From: Gammaproteobacteria bacterium
GTDB taxonomy: Bacteria > Pseudomonadota > Gammaproteobacteria > Competibacterales > Competibacteraceae
NCBI GenBank assembly: GCA_024235035.1
Contig: JACKNE010000011.1
Location: 146,661 to 210,660 of the forward strand
DNA: 64,000 nucleotides
Direction: 5' to 3'
The translations under genes and the position numbers were made by a program. The notes under the pieces were generated by a model. It was not told the DNA's origin and did not search any database. It was given only the letters and a program-made list of their open reading frames with translations. Shown here piece after piece: positions 17,519 to 25,053 of the stretch. Every line of letters begins with the position of its first letter. Positions within the stretch are counted from its first letter, which is position 1.

Positions 17519-18295
17519 TCAGATCACCGAATCGCTGGCATGGGCTGCTGGCAGACGCAGGGTCTTGGCCAACGCATCGCTAAAACCATCCAGATAGCTG
17601 TCTAGGGTCCAAGCCAGGCGGTGCCCCGGCATTTCCAGAATGATGCCGCAGGCGACCTTCGGGTCCTGATGGAAGGTCCAGGTGATTCCGGTTCCCAACT
17701 GTTCGCTGAGAGCCGTTTGGCAACGTTGCTGCAAGGCGATATCCAGGGGAAATGCGGTGCTGATGGTGCAACCTCCCAGCGCCGCCTGCGCCAACGTCGC
17801 GCGCTCGCTGGCATCCAGGGCGCGTAGTTGGGTTAGCAGAGGTTCGAGCATGCGCTGCTCCAGATCGGCGTCCGCCAGTTCGCGCAAGGCATGGCGAACG
17901 GCGTCGGTCAGGCGGCGCGTCGCTTCCTGTTGCAGGGCATGTCGATTTTCCGTCCGCTCCCGCTGCCAAGCGGCCAACCATGCTTCACGCTGGGCGTCAA
18001 TCTCACATCGGACCTGGGTCAGCCATTCCTCACGCTGGGTTGCGATCTCCTGTTGCGCTTGCTCCAGCCATGCCTCGCGTTGCGCATCCAGTTCAAGGCA
18101 TTGGGTCCGGTACTTTTGCGCCTCGACTTCAGCCTGTTCGGCTTTTTGCCGAGCTTCATTCAGCGTCGCCGCGATCTTCTGCTGGCGAGCCGTCATCGCC
18201 TGGACGATCGGTCCGTAGAGAAAGCGCTTCAGCAGCCATACCAGAACCAGGAAGTTGATCAGCTGGGCGACGACCGTGAATCCATCGATCTGCAT
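17519..18295 (-). CDS. atpF: N-ATPase subunit b with delta-like C-terminus
   Basis: The 258-residue subunit starts with a membrane helix (VVAQLINFLVLVWLLKRFLY). A long charged coiled coil follows, to about residue 150, and then a C-terminal domain (AFPLDIALQQRCQTALSEQL, then GIILEMPGHRLAWTLDSYLD) that resembles the C-terminal part of delta subunits. N-ATPase operons lack a separate atpH, and the long b subunit is thought to stand in for it. The ATG at 18295, two bases after the atpE stop, begins at MQIDGF; the frame is open further upstream but overlaps atpE. Confidence 0.88.
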   Translation of the reverse strand: MQIDGFTVVAQLINFLVLVWLLKRFLYGPIVQAMTARQQKIAATLNEARQKAEQAEVEAQKYRTQCLELDAQREAWLEQAQQEIATQREEWLTQVRCEIDAQREAWLAAWQRERTENRHALQQEATRRLTDAVRHALRELADADLEQRMLEPLLTQLRALDASERATLAQAALGGCTISTAFPLDIALQQRCQTALSEQLGTGITWTFHQDPKVACGIILEMPGHRLAWTLDSYLDGFSDALAKTLRLPAAHASDSVI

Positions 18296-18297
18296 GG

Positions 18298-18576
18298 TTA
18301 TTGACCGGCAACGGCGATGAAGTGGTTCCAGAATGGGTTGGCGAAAATCAGGATCATCGAGACCACGAAGCAATAGATGGCGGTCGATTCAATCATCGCC
18401 AGACCGACGAACAGACTGCGACTCAGCGTGGCCGCCTCGTCCGGTTGTTGGGCGATGGCGGCTAAGGCTTGAGCGATCGCTCGACCTTCTGCCAGGGCTG
18501 GACCGATCGTGCCGATGGCGATGGTGAGACCCGCGGTGATGATCGAGGCGAGGCCGATGAGAAGCGTGGCATCCAT
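18298..18576 (-). CDS. atpE: N-ATPase rotor subunit c
   Basis: This 92-residue hairpin of two membrane helices forms the ion-carrying ring. Helix 1 has an acidic residue in GPALAEGRA (Glu30). Helix 2 carries GLAMIESTAIY with Glu63-Ser64-Thr65 and Tyr68, the residues that ligate Na+ in sodium-driven F-ATPases. N-ATPase c subunits often have both acids, and sodium coupling was predicted for the family, though proton-coupled members are known. GGAGGA lies nine bases before the ATG. Ion specificity here is inferred only. Confidence 0.93.
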   Translation of the reverse strand: MDATLLIGLASIITAGLTIAIGTIGPALAEGRAIAQALAAIAQQPDEAATLSRSLFVGLAMIESTAIYCFVVSMILIFANPFWNHFIAVAGQ

Positions 18577-18593
18577 TGGGAAAAGTTCCTCCG

Positions 18594-19322
18594 TCAGCGT
18601 TCGTTGACCCCCCCTTCGCCCTGCGAGGTAGCGGTATCGGGGGGGTGGGGTGAAACATCGTGCGCAGTGGTCGCCGCGGCAAGGTAGACCATCGCCAACA
18701 CGGCGAAGATATAGGCTTGGATTATCCCTGTCAGCAGCTCCAGCGCATGCATCAGCACCGGAAACAAGAGCGGTGTGATGATCAATAAAATGGCCCCGAC
18801 GACGGCGCCACTCATCACGTTGCCGTACAGCCGCACGGCCAACGCCAGGGTGCGAGACAATTCACCGATGATGTTGAGAGGCAGCAGGATAGGGGTCGGT
18901 TCCACATAATCCTTCAGATACGCCCGCCAGCCCCGGCGTTGAATACCATAGAGCGGTACCGCAACGAATACGCACAGCGCCAGTGCGCTGGCCGTGGACA
19001 GCGAGCCGGTAGGCGGCTCAAACCCAGGGACGATCGCCAGCAGGTTGCTGGTGGCGATGAAAATGAACAGCGTGCCGACGAAAGGTAGATAAGGCGCCGG
19101 TTCCTGATGGGTCACATCGCGGATTTGCTGTTGAATGCCCTCGACCAGCACTTCCAGCAGGTTCTGCCAGGACGATAGCGTGGCATCATCAGTCAAGCAA
19201 CGGGTAACCCAGCGCGCCAGCAGCACCAATAGCGCCATGACCAGCCAGGTGAATAACAGCGTGGCGTTGATATGGATGAAACCGAATGTAAAAAATACAG
19301 TTTGATCAGGGCTGATGGTCAT
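18594..19322 (-). CDS. atpB: N-ATPase stator subunit a
   Basis: The 242-residue membrane subunit has five to six helices and the essential arginine in TLALAVRLYGNVMSG. It forms the half-channels that pass ions to the c ring. AGGA lies just before the ATG. It follows the inserted 467-residue gene instead of directly following atpR, so its expression depends on read-through of that insert or on a promoter inside it. Confidence 0.94.
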   Translation of the reverse strand: MTISPDQTVFFTFGFIHINATLLFTWLVMALLVLLARWVTRCLTDDATLSSWQNLLEVLVEGIQQQIRDVTHQEPAPYLPFVGTLFIFIATSNLLAIVPGFEPPTGSLSTASALALCVFVAVPLYGIQRRGWRAYLKDYVEPTPILLPLNIIGELSRTLALAVRLYGNVMSGAVVGAILLIITPLLFPVLMHALELLTGIIQAYIFAVLAMVYLAAATTAHDVSPHPPDTATSQGEGGVNER

Positions 19323-19385
19323 ACGATTCCTGCACCTTTCCGATACAGATGATTTCTAATTAATAGAAATAATAAATATTCATAT

Positions 19386-20789
19386 TTAATATGAACAACC
19401 TTTTTTGGATAACTCTTCGATATATGACATAGCACTGGGCATATTTTTGACACCACCAATATTGAGTTGAACAGATTTATCGAAGGTGCCTTGATAAGTG
19501 AAATACATGAGTCCAGCCGCAAATTTTCTCTGATAACGACAGTAATAATTACCTGAACGTTTGATTTCATCTAATACTCTGGATTCAATTAAAAGCTTGG
19601 GTTGTCCTGGTTCAGGTACTCCAATTCGGTCAAATTCAATGAGTCCATTATTGGAGGACTCACCAATCAGCATCAGTGCAATCTGTTTTTTCTTGCCGAT
19701 TTCTTGCTTCAACAAAGAGAGAATCGCTCCCATACGACATTCATACATCGAATCTAACAAGTCTCGATCATGCTGTCTTGAAGCATCTCCGGATGAAACT
19801 AGGCCATCTTTGAAAAAAGATAACTGCTGACGTAATTCGGAAATATGGGAACCAACAAATTGCTTGCAAGCCAGGTGCAAATTTTCCGCAGCGAACCAGT
19901 CAAGGGAATTTTCGTATAAAAAATCCAGCAACAGAGTCGACAGATAGAAATCGAACCCAACGATATCTATATTTTCTGGAATGCCGCCTTCTATATACAT
20001 ATTGCCAGCAGAATCATAAGTTGTCAGTCTCTTCGATTGGATGATGTCCAACCAATCGGAAAATTGGCGAGCGGTTTCCTCATCGGCACCTGCATCGATT
20101 AAGGCTTTATTCTTGATATAATAGTCGTCTATTTTCAGAACATAATCATTCGCTTGACGGGAAATATAGGTCGCGAATTGCTTATTAAACATGCCAGCGG
20201 CGAAAATAATGCCGATGGGCATATTCTCAACTTGCTCGTTTTTTAGCACCTTCTTGACAGTCCTGCTTGCACGTTCAAGCTCGTCTTTCGGGATGCCATT
20301 GAGATAGGGCTCATCGACTAGAAAGATAGCGCTAATATTATTTCTATAATGGTGAACGAATTTTCCAAAACCAGAGAGTCGTTGATGAAGCTCCTTGTCA
20401 GAAACGATCCGCCTTATTTTGTTAATTCTAAGTGCTGGAAAAATTTTCTTGTGTTTAGACCCATCGCTAGCTTCAATAAAACCATTCAATTTATCCGATT
20501 CAGCGATGTAAGCGATAACCGAAGTGATATCAAGTATGACTCGATGCTTTTTTCCAGCAAGAAGTTGAATTTCGGATTCAATATTTTCAAGATCAATCTT
20601 TTTTGTTTTTGTCGAATAATACAAATTAATCATGCTAAAAGAACTAATATCGACTAAATTTTTTTCGATTCCATCCGGTGTCAAAAACCCGATTATTCCT
20701 TTTTTCAAAGTTATTTCTTTGATCATCATCAAGAATACTATAAAAAAAGCAACAAAAATAAAATATCTTATAATCGATCGGGAGTTCAT
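19386..20789 (-). CDS. AT-rich membrane-anchored protein inserted in the ATPase operon, possible TIM-barrel hydrolase
   Basis: The 467-residue protein has an N-terminal membrane anchor (IIRYFIFVAFFIVFLMMI, residues 6-23) and a large domain that would face the periplasm. Alternating strands (KHRVILDITSV, ISAIFLVDEPYLNG, IGIIFAAGM, VGFDFYLS, IALMLIGES, AAGLMYFTYQG) suggest a beta/alpha barrel. Acidic residues in VDEP and IGES lie where clan-A glycosidases keep theirs. That is inference, and no family is recognised. Codon use and base composition are strikingly AT-rich against the flanking atp genes, indicating transfer. It splits atpR from atpB. Confidence 0.75.
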   Translation of the reverse strand: MNSRSIIRYFIFVAFFIVFLMMIKEITLKKGIIGFLTPDGIEKNLVDISSFSMINLYYSTKTKKIDLENIESEIQLLAGKKHRVILDITSVIAYIAESDKLNGFIEASDGSKHKKIFPALRINKIRRIVSDKELHQRLSGFGKFVHHYRNNISAIFLVDEPYLNGIPKDELERASRTVKKVLKNEQVENMPIGIIFAAGMFNKQFATYISRQANDYVLKIDDYYIKNKALIDAGADEETARQFSDWLDIIQSKRLTTYDSAGNMYIEGGIPENIDIVGFDFYLSTLLLDFLYENSLDWFAAENLHLACKQFVGSHISELRQQLSFFKDGLVSSGDASRQHDRDLLDSMYECRMGAILSLLKQEIGKKKQIALMLIGESSNNGLIEFDRIGVPEPGQPKLLIESRVLDEIKRSGNYYCRYQRKFAAGLMYFTYQGTFDKSVQLNIGGVKNMPSAMSYIEELSKKGCSY

Positions 20790-20835
20790 TTTGAAACTTA
20801 AATATTTACAGCTCTATACATTGAATTTGAACGGC

Positions 20836-21126
20836 TTACGACTGAAACTTGGATGCGGGTCTCAATCGGTTTGTCAATAGAATGCGCACCACTAGAAACG
20901 CCAAAAGGGCGATCCCCAACCGGGCCAGACTGCGATCTGGACCAAGAATGACGTAAAATCCGATCAGACTGACCGCCAGTCGCAATAGAAAGCTGCTGGC
21001 CACCCATAACGCGGGATGAGGATGGTCTGGCAATCGGCGTAGGGTAAACCACAGGCCAGTAAAGTAAAACAGGCCCAATACCAGGCCGCCCAACGCAGCG
21101 AGTAACCCCATCGATAGCTCAACCAT
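20836..21126 (-). CDS. atpR: N-ATPase accessory membrane subunit AtpR
   Basis: The 96-residue protein has three hydrophobic helices (LLAALGGLVLGLFYFTGLWF, WVASSFLLRLAVSLIGFYVI and ARLGIALLAFLVVRILL). AtpR is specific to N-ATPase operons and may assist rotor assembly or ion supply. The ATG at 21126 overlaps the end of atpQ by eight bases; longer upstream reading is only an overlapping frame. In the usual order atpB follows directly, but here a foreign gene intervenes. Confidence 0.85.
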   Translation of the reverse strand: MVELSMGLLAALGGLVLGLFYFTGLWFTLRRLPDHPHPALWVASSFLLRLAVSLIGFYVILGPDRSLARLGIALLAFLVVRILLTNRLRPASKFQS

Positions 21127-21547
21127 CCCGTCGCTTCCGATCCTCTGGATGCTGTTTGCGCAACCACTGCCAGGCGCTTGCGCAACCGAGCACCAGCCCA
21201 GCGGCCAGCAACGCCAAGGTCCAAGAATGCCGGCTTGGCCAGTTCCGGTCCAACCACACACCTAGCAGCGCACCCAACACCGTGGGCAATGCCACCGACC
21301 AGCCGACGATGCCAAACAATCCGAGTCCAAACCAGACGCTGGGTCGATCCGACTGACGCGCCCGTAGCTTGCGGGTCGCCTGGTATCCAACCTGTTCTGC
21401 TAAAGGATCAATCTCCCTGCTTGCCGCTCTTTCTTCAAGAGGGACAGGTTTTTTCAGGGGTTTTTCGGCCAGGGACTCTCCTGTTCTCTCGCGAGAAGGC
21501 ATCGAGGGGAGAGGGCGAATGCCGGTGTGCTTATCGTTGGCGCTCAA
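21119..21547 (-). CDS. atpQ: N-ATPase accessory subunit AtpQ (AtpI-like)
   Basis: The 142-residue protein has a hydrophilic N-terminus of about 70 residues and then two membrane helices (FGLGLFGIVGWSVALPTVLG and TLALLAAGLVLGCASAW) joined by ALLGVWLDRNWP, the AtpI/AtpQ pattern. Such proteins help assemble the c ring. Its ATG overlaps the atpC stop (ATGA) and it overlaps atpR, so the operon is translationally coupled through this point. Confidence 0.85.
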   Translation of the reverse strand: MSANDKHTGIRPLPSMPSRERTGESLAEKPLKKPVPLEERAASREIDPLAEQVGYQATRKLRARQSDRPSVWFGLGLFGIVGWSVALPTVLGALLGVWLDRNWPSRHSWTLALLAAGLVLGCASAWQWLRKQHPEDRKRRDG

Positions 21548-21936
21548 ATCTTTTGCTCTCCCAACTTCAGAAAGCGCCGAATCATCCCCGCTTCCAAGCG
21601 GGCCAATGCGCTGCGAGCGATTTTTTCCTGCTCATCGAGCCGACGAAACTCATGATCCACGACCTGCCGCAAGCGTGCAAGATCATCTTCCCGCACGGCG
21701 CGCCGCACCGCGATCAACACCTCGACGCCCCGTTTGGTCAGTACCCCCTGATCGACCGCCAGAAACCGCTCCTGGCCCTCAGCAGTGGTGAAACCGACGA
21801 TGCCCGGCAGCAGTGCCGCGACCCAGTCGCGATGACGCGGCAGTAAACAGAAAGCGCCTTCCAACCCTTCGGCGTGAATCCGAATCGCCGGTTCATCGAT
21901 CAAGGTTTGGGTTGGGGTCAGCACTTTCAGTCGCAT
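21544..21936 (-). CDS. atpC: N-ATPase subunit epsilon
   Basis: The 130-residue subunit shows the epsilon beta-sandwich start (MRLKVLTPTQTLIDEPAIRI), the loop AFCLLPRHRDWVAALLPGIV and a C-terminal helical pair (HEFRRLDEQEKIARSALARL). Epsilon links gamma to the c ring and can brake hydrolysis. The ATG at 21936 shares one base with the atpD stop; a TTG at 21939 is a possible alternative start. It is encoded straight after atpD, the order of N-ATPase operons, in contrast to the usual atpD-C at the 3' end. Confidence 0.9.
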   Translation of the reverse strand: MRLKVLTPTQTLIDEPAIRIHAEGLEGAFCLLPRHRDWVAALLPGIVGFTTAEGQERFLAVDQGVLTKRGVEVLIAVRRAVREDDLARLRQVVDHEFRRLDEQEKIARSALARLEAGMIRRFLKLGEQKI

Positions 21937-23357
21937 CAACGCCGCGCCTCGCTCAGCTCGCCGATCATGTACAACGCGGCTTCCGGCCAGTCGGCGCAGC
22001 CGTCATCGAGTATCCGCTCACAGTCGTTCAGCACCTGCGGCAGTGGCACACTCTGGCCTGAGCGTCCCGTGAAATGCTCGGTGGTGAAAAACGGCTGGGT
22101 CAGATAGCGCTCCAGCCGCCGGGCGCGGTTGACGGTACGGCGGTCCGTCAGCGACAGCTCCTCCAGCCCTAGCATGGCGATCAAATCCTTGAGCTCCTCG
22201 TACTCGGCCAGGGTCCGCCGCACTGCCTGAGCTATCCGATAGTGACGCTCGCCGACGAGTGTCGGGGTCAGCAATTTGGAATCGGAAGCCAGCGGGTCCA
22301 CCGCTGGATAGAAACCCTGACTGGCCCGTTTGCGCGATAGCGCCAGCGAAGCGGAGAGATGGGCGAAGGTATGCGCGGCGGCCGGGTCGGTAAAATCGTC
22401 GGCCGGCACATAAACCGCTTGCACCGAGGTGATCGATCCGCCAGCGGCGTTGCAAATCCGCTCCTCCAGTTCCGCCAGCTCCGTACCCAAGGTGGGTTGA
22501 TAGCCGACTCGTGACGGAATGCGCCCCATCAATCCCGACACTTCCGATCCTGCTTGAATGAAGCGGAAGATATTGTCGATCAACAACAACACATCGCGAC
22601 GGGCCACATCGCGAAAGTATTCGGCAATGGTCAGCGCGGCATGACCGACCCGAAAACGCGCCCCCGGCGGCTCGTCCATCTGACCGAACACCAGTACGGC
22701 GTTCGGCAATACGCCGGCGTCACGCATTTCTCGAGATAGCTCCTCGGCCTCGCGGCAACGCTCGCCGATACCACAGAATAGACTGACCCCCTGGTAGCGT
22801 CCCATCATGTTGTGGATCAATTCGGTAATGATAACGGTCTTGCCGACCCCGGCGCCGCCGAATAAGCCGGTTTTACCACCACGCTCCAGCGGACACAGCA
22901 AGTCGATGACCTTGATGCCGGTTTCGAACATCTCCAGACCGATCCGACGCCGCGCCAGGGGAATCGGCGGTTGGTGAATCGAGCGTTGCTCCATGTTGGC
23001 CAGCGAGGGACCATCGTCAATCGTCTGACCGAACACGTTGACCATCCGCCCCAGCAATTCTGGCCCGACCGGCACGGTTAACGGACTGCCGCTATCGTGT
23101 ACGGGAGCGCCGCGCGCCAAGCCTTGCGTCGGGGTCAAGGCAATGCCACGCACCGTATCGGCGCTCAAATGGGCACTGACCTCAATGATCACCGATCCTG
23201 CTCGTCCCGCACGCAATTGTTGCCGCAGCGCCGGCAACTGCTGGGGAAAACGGACGTCCACCACGCTACCACGCACAGCGATCACCGTGCCGTGCTGTTC
23301 CGGTACGGTTGCCGCGGAAATCGAGGAGCAGGTATTCAAGGGCATCTTCGTGGTCAT
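21936..23357 (-). CDS. atpD: N-ATPase catalytic subunit beta
   Basis: The 473-residue subunit has the P-loop GGAGVGKTVIITELIHN, the catalytic region GERCREAEELSREM, the Walker B motif DVLLLIDNIFRFIQAG and the signature PAAAHTFAHLSASLALSRK. It hydrolyses or makes ATP in the F1 head. It is the first gene of the operon, which is diagnostic of the N-type (atpDCQRBEFAG). Only 55 bp separate its start from the divergent TerD-protease gene, so the operon promoter lies in or beside that interval. Confidence 0.95.
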   Translation of the reverse strand: MTTKMPLNTCSSISAATVPEQHGTVIAVRGSVVDVRFPQQLPALRQQLRAGRAGSVIIEVSAHLSADTVRGIALTPTQGLARGAPVHDSGSPLTVPVGPELLGRMVNVFGQTIDDGPSLANMEQRSIHQPPIPLARRRIGLEMFETGIKVIDLLCPLERGGKTGLFGGAGVGKTVIITELIHNMMGRYQGVSLFCGIGERCREAEELSREMRDAGVLPNAVLVFGQMDEPPGARFRVGHAALTIAEYFRDVARRDVLLLIDNIFRFIQAGSEVSGLMGRIPSRVGYQPTLGTELAELEERICNAAGGSITSVQAVYVPADDFTDPAAAHTFAHLSASLALSRKRASQGFYPAVDPLASDSKLLTPTLVGERHYRIAQAVRRTLAEYEELKDLIAMLGLEELSLTDRRTVNRARRLERYLTQPFFTTEHFTGRSGQSVPLPQVLNDCERILDDGCADWPEAALYMIGELSEARR

Positions 23358-23412
23358 GCAATTCAGCGGGAAAGTGCTATTAGAATACTAGAAGAAAGGT
23401 GAGGAATGACTC

Positions 23413-24633
23413 ATGCGCGAACTGCAACCAGGACAAAATCAACCAATCGGCGCCGGTCGAGTCGTGGTCGGCGTCAGCGGCGAACCACGCGAGGATTTCG
23501 AGGCCAGAACCCAGATCGGAGCGGTATTGCTGGGCGCTGATGGGCAGGCGCGCGCTGAGTCCGATCTAGTCAGCGCCGAACAGCCTCGTTCCTCAGATGG
23601 CTCAGTCACCTTTGCCGGCTATCCCCCTGCGTTCCGCATCGAACTGGATGCCGCGCCGGCTGGCGTCACTCGGATCGCCATCGTGCTGACGGTCAAACCA
23701 GGCATGCCGCCGGGCACGACTTTCAGCGTCTTCACCGCGATTCGCGCCTGGCTGACTGACGCTGCCGACAAACCCCAATTCCTGTTTCCATTGCCGCCAG
23801 CCGGCCGTGGCGAAACCGCCATGATCATGGCGGAACTGTATCGTCATCAGGGCCAGTGGAAATTCCGCGCCGTGGGGCAAGGATTCGCCGCCGGCCTACC
23901 GGCTTTGGCGACACATTTCGGCCTGCAGGCGCCGCCCACGCCATCGGAGGAACGTTCCAGCACCGGGCCAGGAGCGCGGCGTGGTCCGCAACCGTCTGCC
24001 GGCCTGACTTCATTCAGCGGCACCGGTTTCTGCATCCACCCGGAGGGCTATATCCTGACCAATCACCATGTCATTGAGGGTGCTCGTGAAATCTTGGCCC
24101 GCTCGCCACGCCAGCGTTGCCGGCTGGAGTTGGTGTTCGCTGATCCCAGCAACGATCTAGCCTTGTTGCGGGCCGAGAAGCCATGGCCGGGCGTGGCGAC
24201 CTTCCGTGACGGGCGGCAAGCGCAACTCGGCGAGGCGGTGATCGTGATCGGTTATCCGTTGGGTGGGCTGCTCGGTTCGGGACCGCAAGTGACGACCGGC
24301 AACGTCAGTTCGCTGATCGGCCCTGGCGACGATACCCGCTCGCTGCAATTCACAGCGCCGATTCAATCCGGCAACAGCGGTGGCCCCGTGCTGGATAGCG
24401 ATGGCGCCGTCGTGGGCGTGGTCAGCTCCAAGCTGAATGCCGCGCGCGTTCACGAGATGACCGGCGACATTCCACAGAACGTCAATTTCGCCATCAAGGC
24501 TGCCTTGGCGCGCAGTTTCCTGGAGGCGGTTGGGGTGGATTGCCAAGATCGCGTGGCCCGCTCTGCTCGCAGTACTGCCGACATCGCCGCCGAGGCGCGC
24601 GATTTTGTCGTGAAGATCGAATGCCAAGGCTAA
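23413..24633 (+). CDS. TerD-domain / trypsin-like serine protease fusion
   Basis: Residues 1-170 match the TerD fold (stress and tellurium-resistance proteins), with the closing signature MAELYRHQGQWKFRAVGQGF. After a Pro/Ser/Gly-rich linker comes a trypsin/HtrA-like protease domain with the catalytic triad His219 (ILTNHHVIEG), Asp248 (DPSNDLALL) and Ser322 (QSGNSGGPVLD). No signal peptide or PDZ domain is seen, so it should be cytoplasmic. TerD domains bind calcium; a Ca-gated or damage-gated protease is conceivable but unproven. GAGGAA precedes the ATG. Confidence 0.88.
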   Translation: MRELQPGQNQPIGAGRVVVGVSGEPREDFEARTQIGAVLLGADGQARAESDLVSAEQPRSSDGSVTFAGYPPAFRIELDAAPAGVTRIAIVLTVKPGMPPGTTFSVFTAIRAWLTDAADKPQFLFPLPPAGRGETAMIMAELYRHQGQWKFRAVGQGFAAGLPALATHFGLQAPPTPSEERSSTGPGARRGPQPSAGLTSFSGTGFCIHPEGYILTNHHVIEGAREILARSPRQRCRLELVFADPSNDLALLRAEKPWPGVATFRDGRQAQLGEAVIVIGYPLGGLLGSGPQVTTGNVSSLIGPGDDTRSLQFTAPIQSGNSGGPVLDSDGAVVGVVSSKLNAARVHEMTGDIPQNVNFAIKAALARSFLEAVGVDCQDRVARSARSTADIAAEARDFVVKIECQG

Positions 24634-24665
24634 GGCGTGAAGCGCTCGACTACAGGAAAGCGAAC

Positions 24666-25034
24666 TTACTCCAGCGCCGCTGCAATGGCGGCCAGCAATT
24701 GCTCGCGATTAAACGGCTTGGCTAAAACCTGAACAGCCCCTATCAACGCCGCGGAGTCCAAATTGAACTGTGGGGTAATCGCTCGCCGTCCACCAGAGAT
24801 CGCGATAATCCTGACCTCCGCGTTTTGACGCTTGATATCGACAATGACATCAATCCCATCCTTTTCCGGCATCATAATGTCGGTAATGACCAAATCAGGG
24901 ATGCTCTGGCGAAATCGCTCCAGACCCAGAACGCCATTGAGTGCGGTCTCCACCTCATGCCCGGCTTGTATCAACATCTGTGCCAGCATCTGACAGAATT
25001 GCGTGTCATCTTCGATGACAAGTATTTTTGCCAT
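24666..25034 (-). CDS. Single-domain response regulator (receiver)
   Basis: The 122-residue CheY-like receiver has the acidic pair in VIEDD, the phosphorylated Asp in LVITDIMMPEKDG, the conserved Thr/Ser replaced region IAISGGRR and the Lys in LAKPF. It has no output domain. It is the last gene of the signalling run, 19 bp after the GGDEF-EAL gene, and is a plausible phosphoacceptor for the histidine kinase at 27123-28184. Confidence 0.92.
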   Translation of the reverse strand: MAKILVIEDDTQFCQMLAQMLIQAGHEVETALNGVLGLERFRQSIPDLVITDIMMPEKDGIDVIVDIKRQNAEVRIIAISGGRRAITPQFNLDSAALIGAVQVLAKPFNREQLLAAIAAALE

Positions 25035-25053
25035 GTTAATTGCCTTTCTAACT

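Noticed and set aside
19319..19570. An 83-codon minus-strand frame across the atpB start
   Set aside because: It overlaps the real 467-residue gene in another frame and contains no domain; an out-of-frame shadow.
21544..21547. Possible frameshift between atpC and atpQ
   Set aside because: The overlap is an ordinary ATGA stop-start coupling and both proteins are full length.
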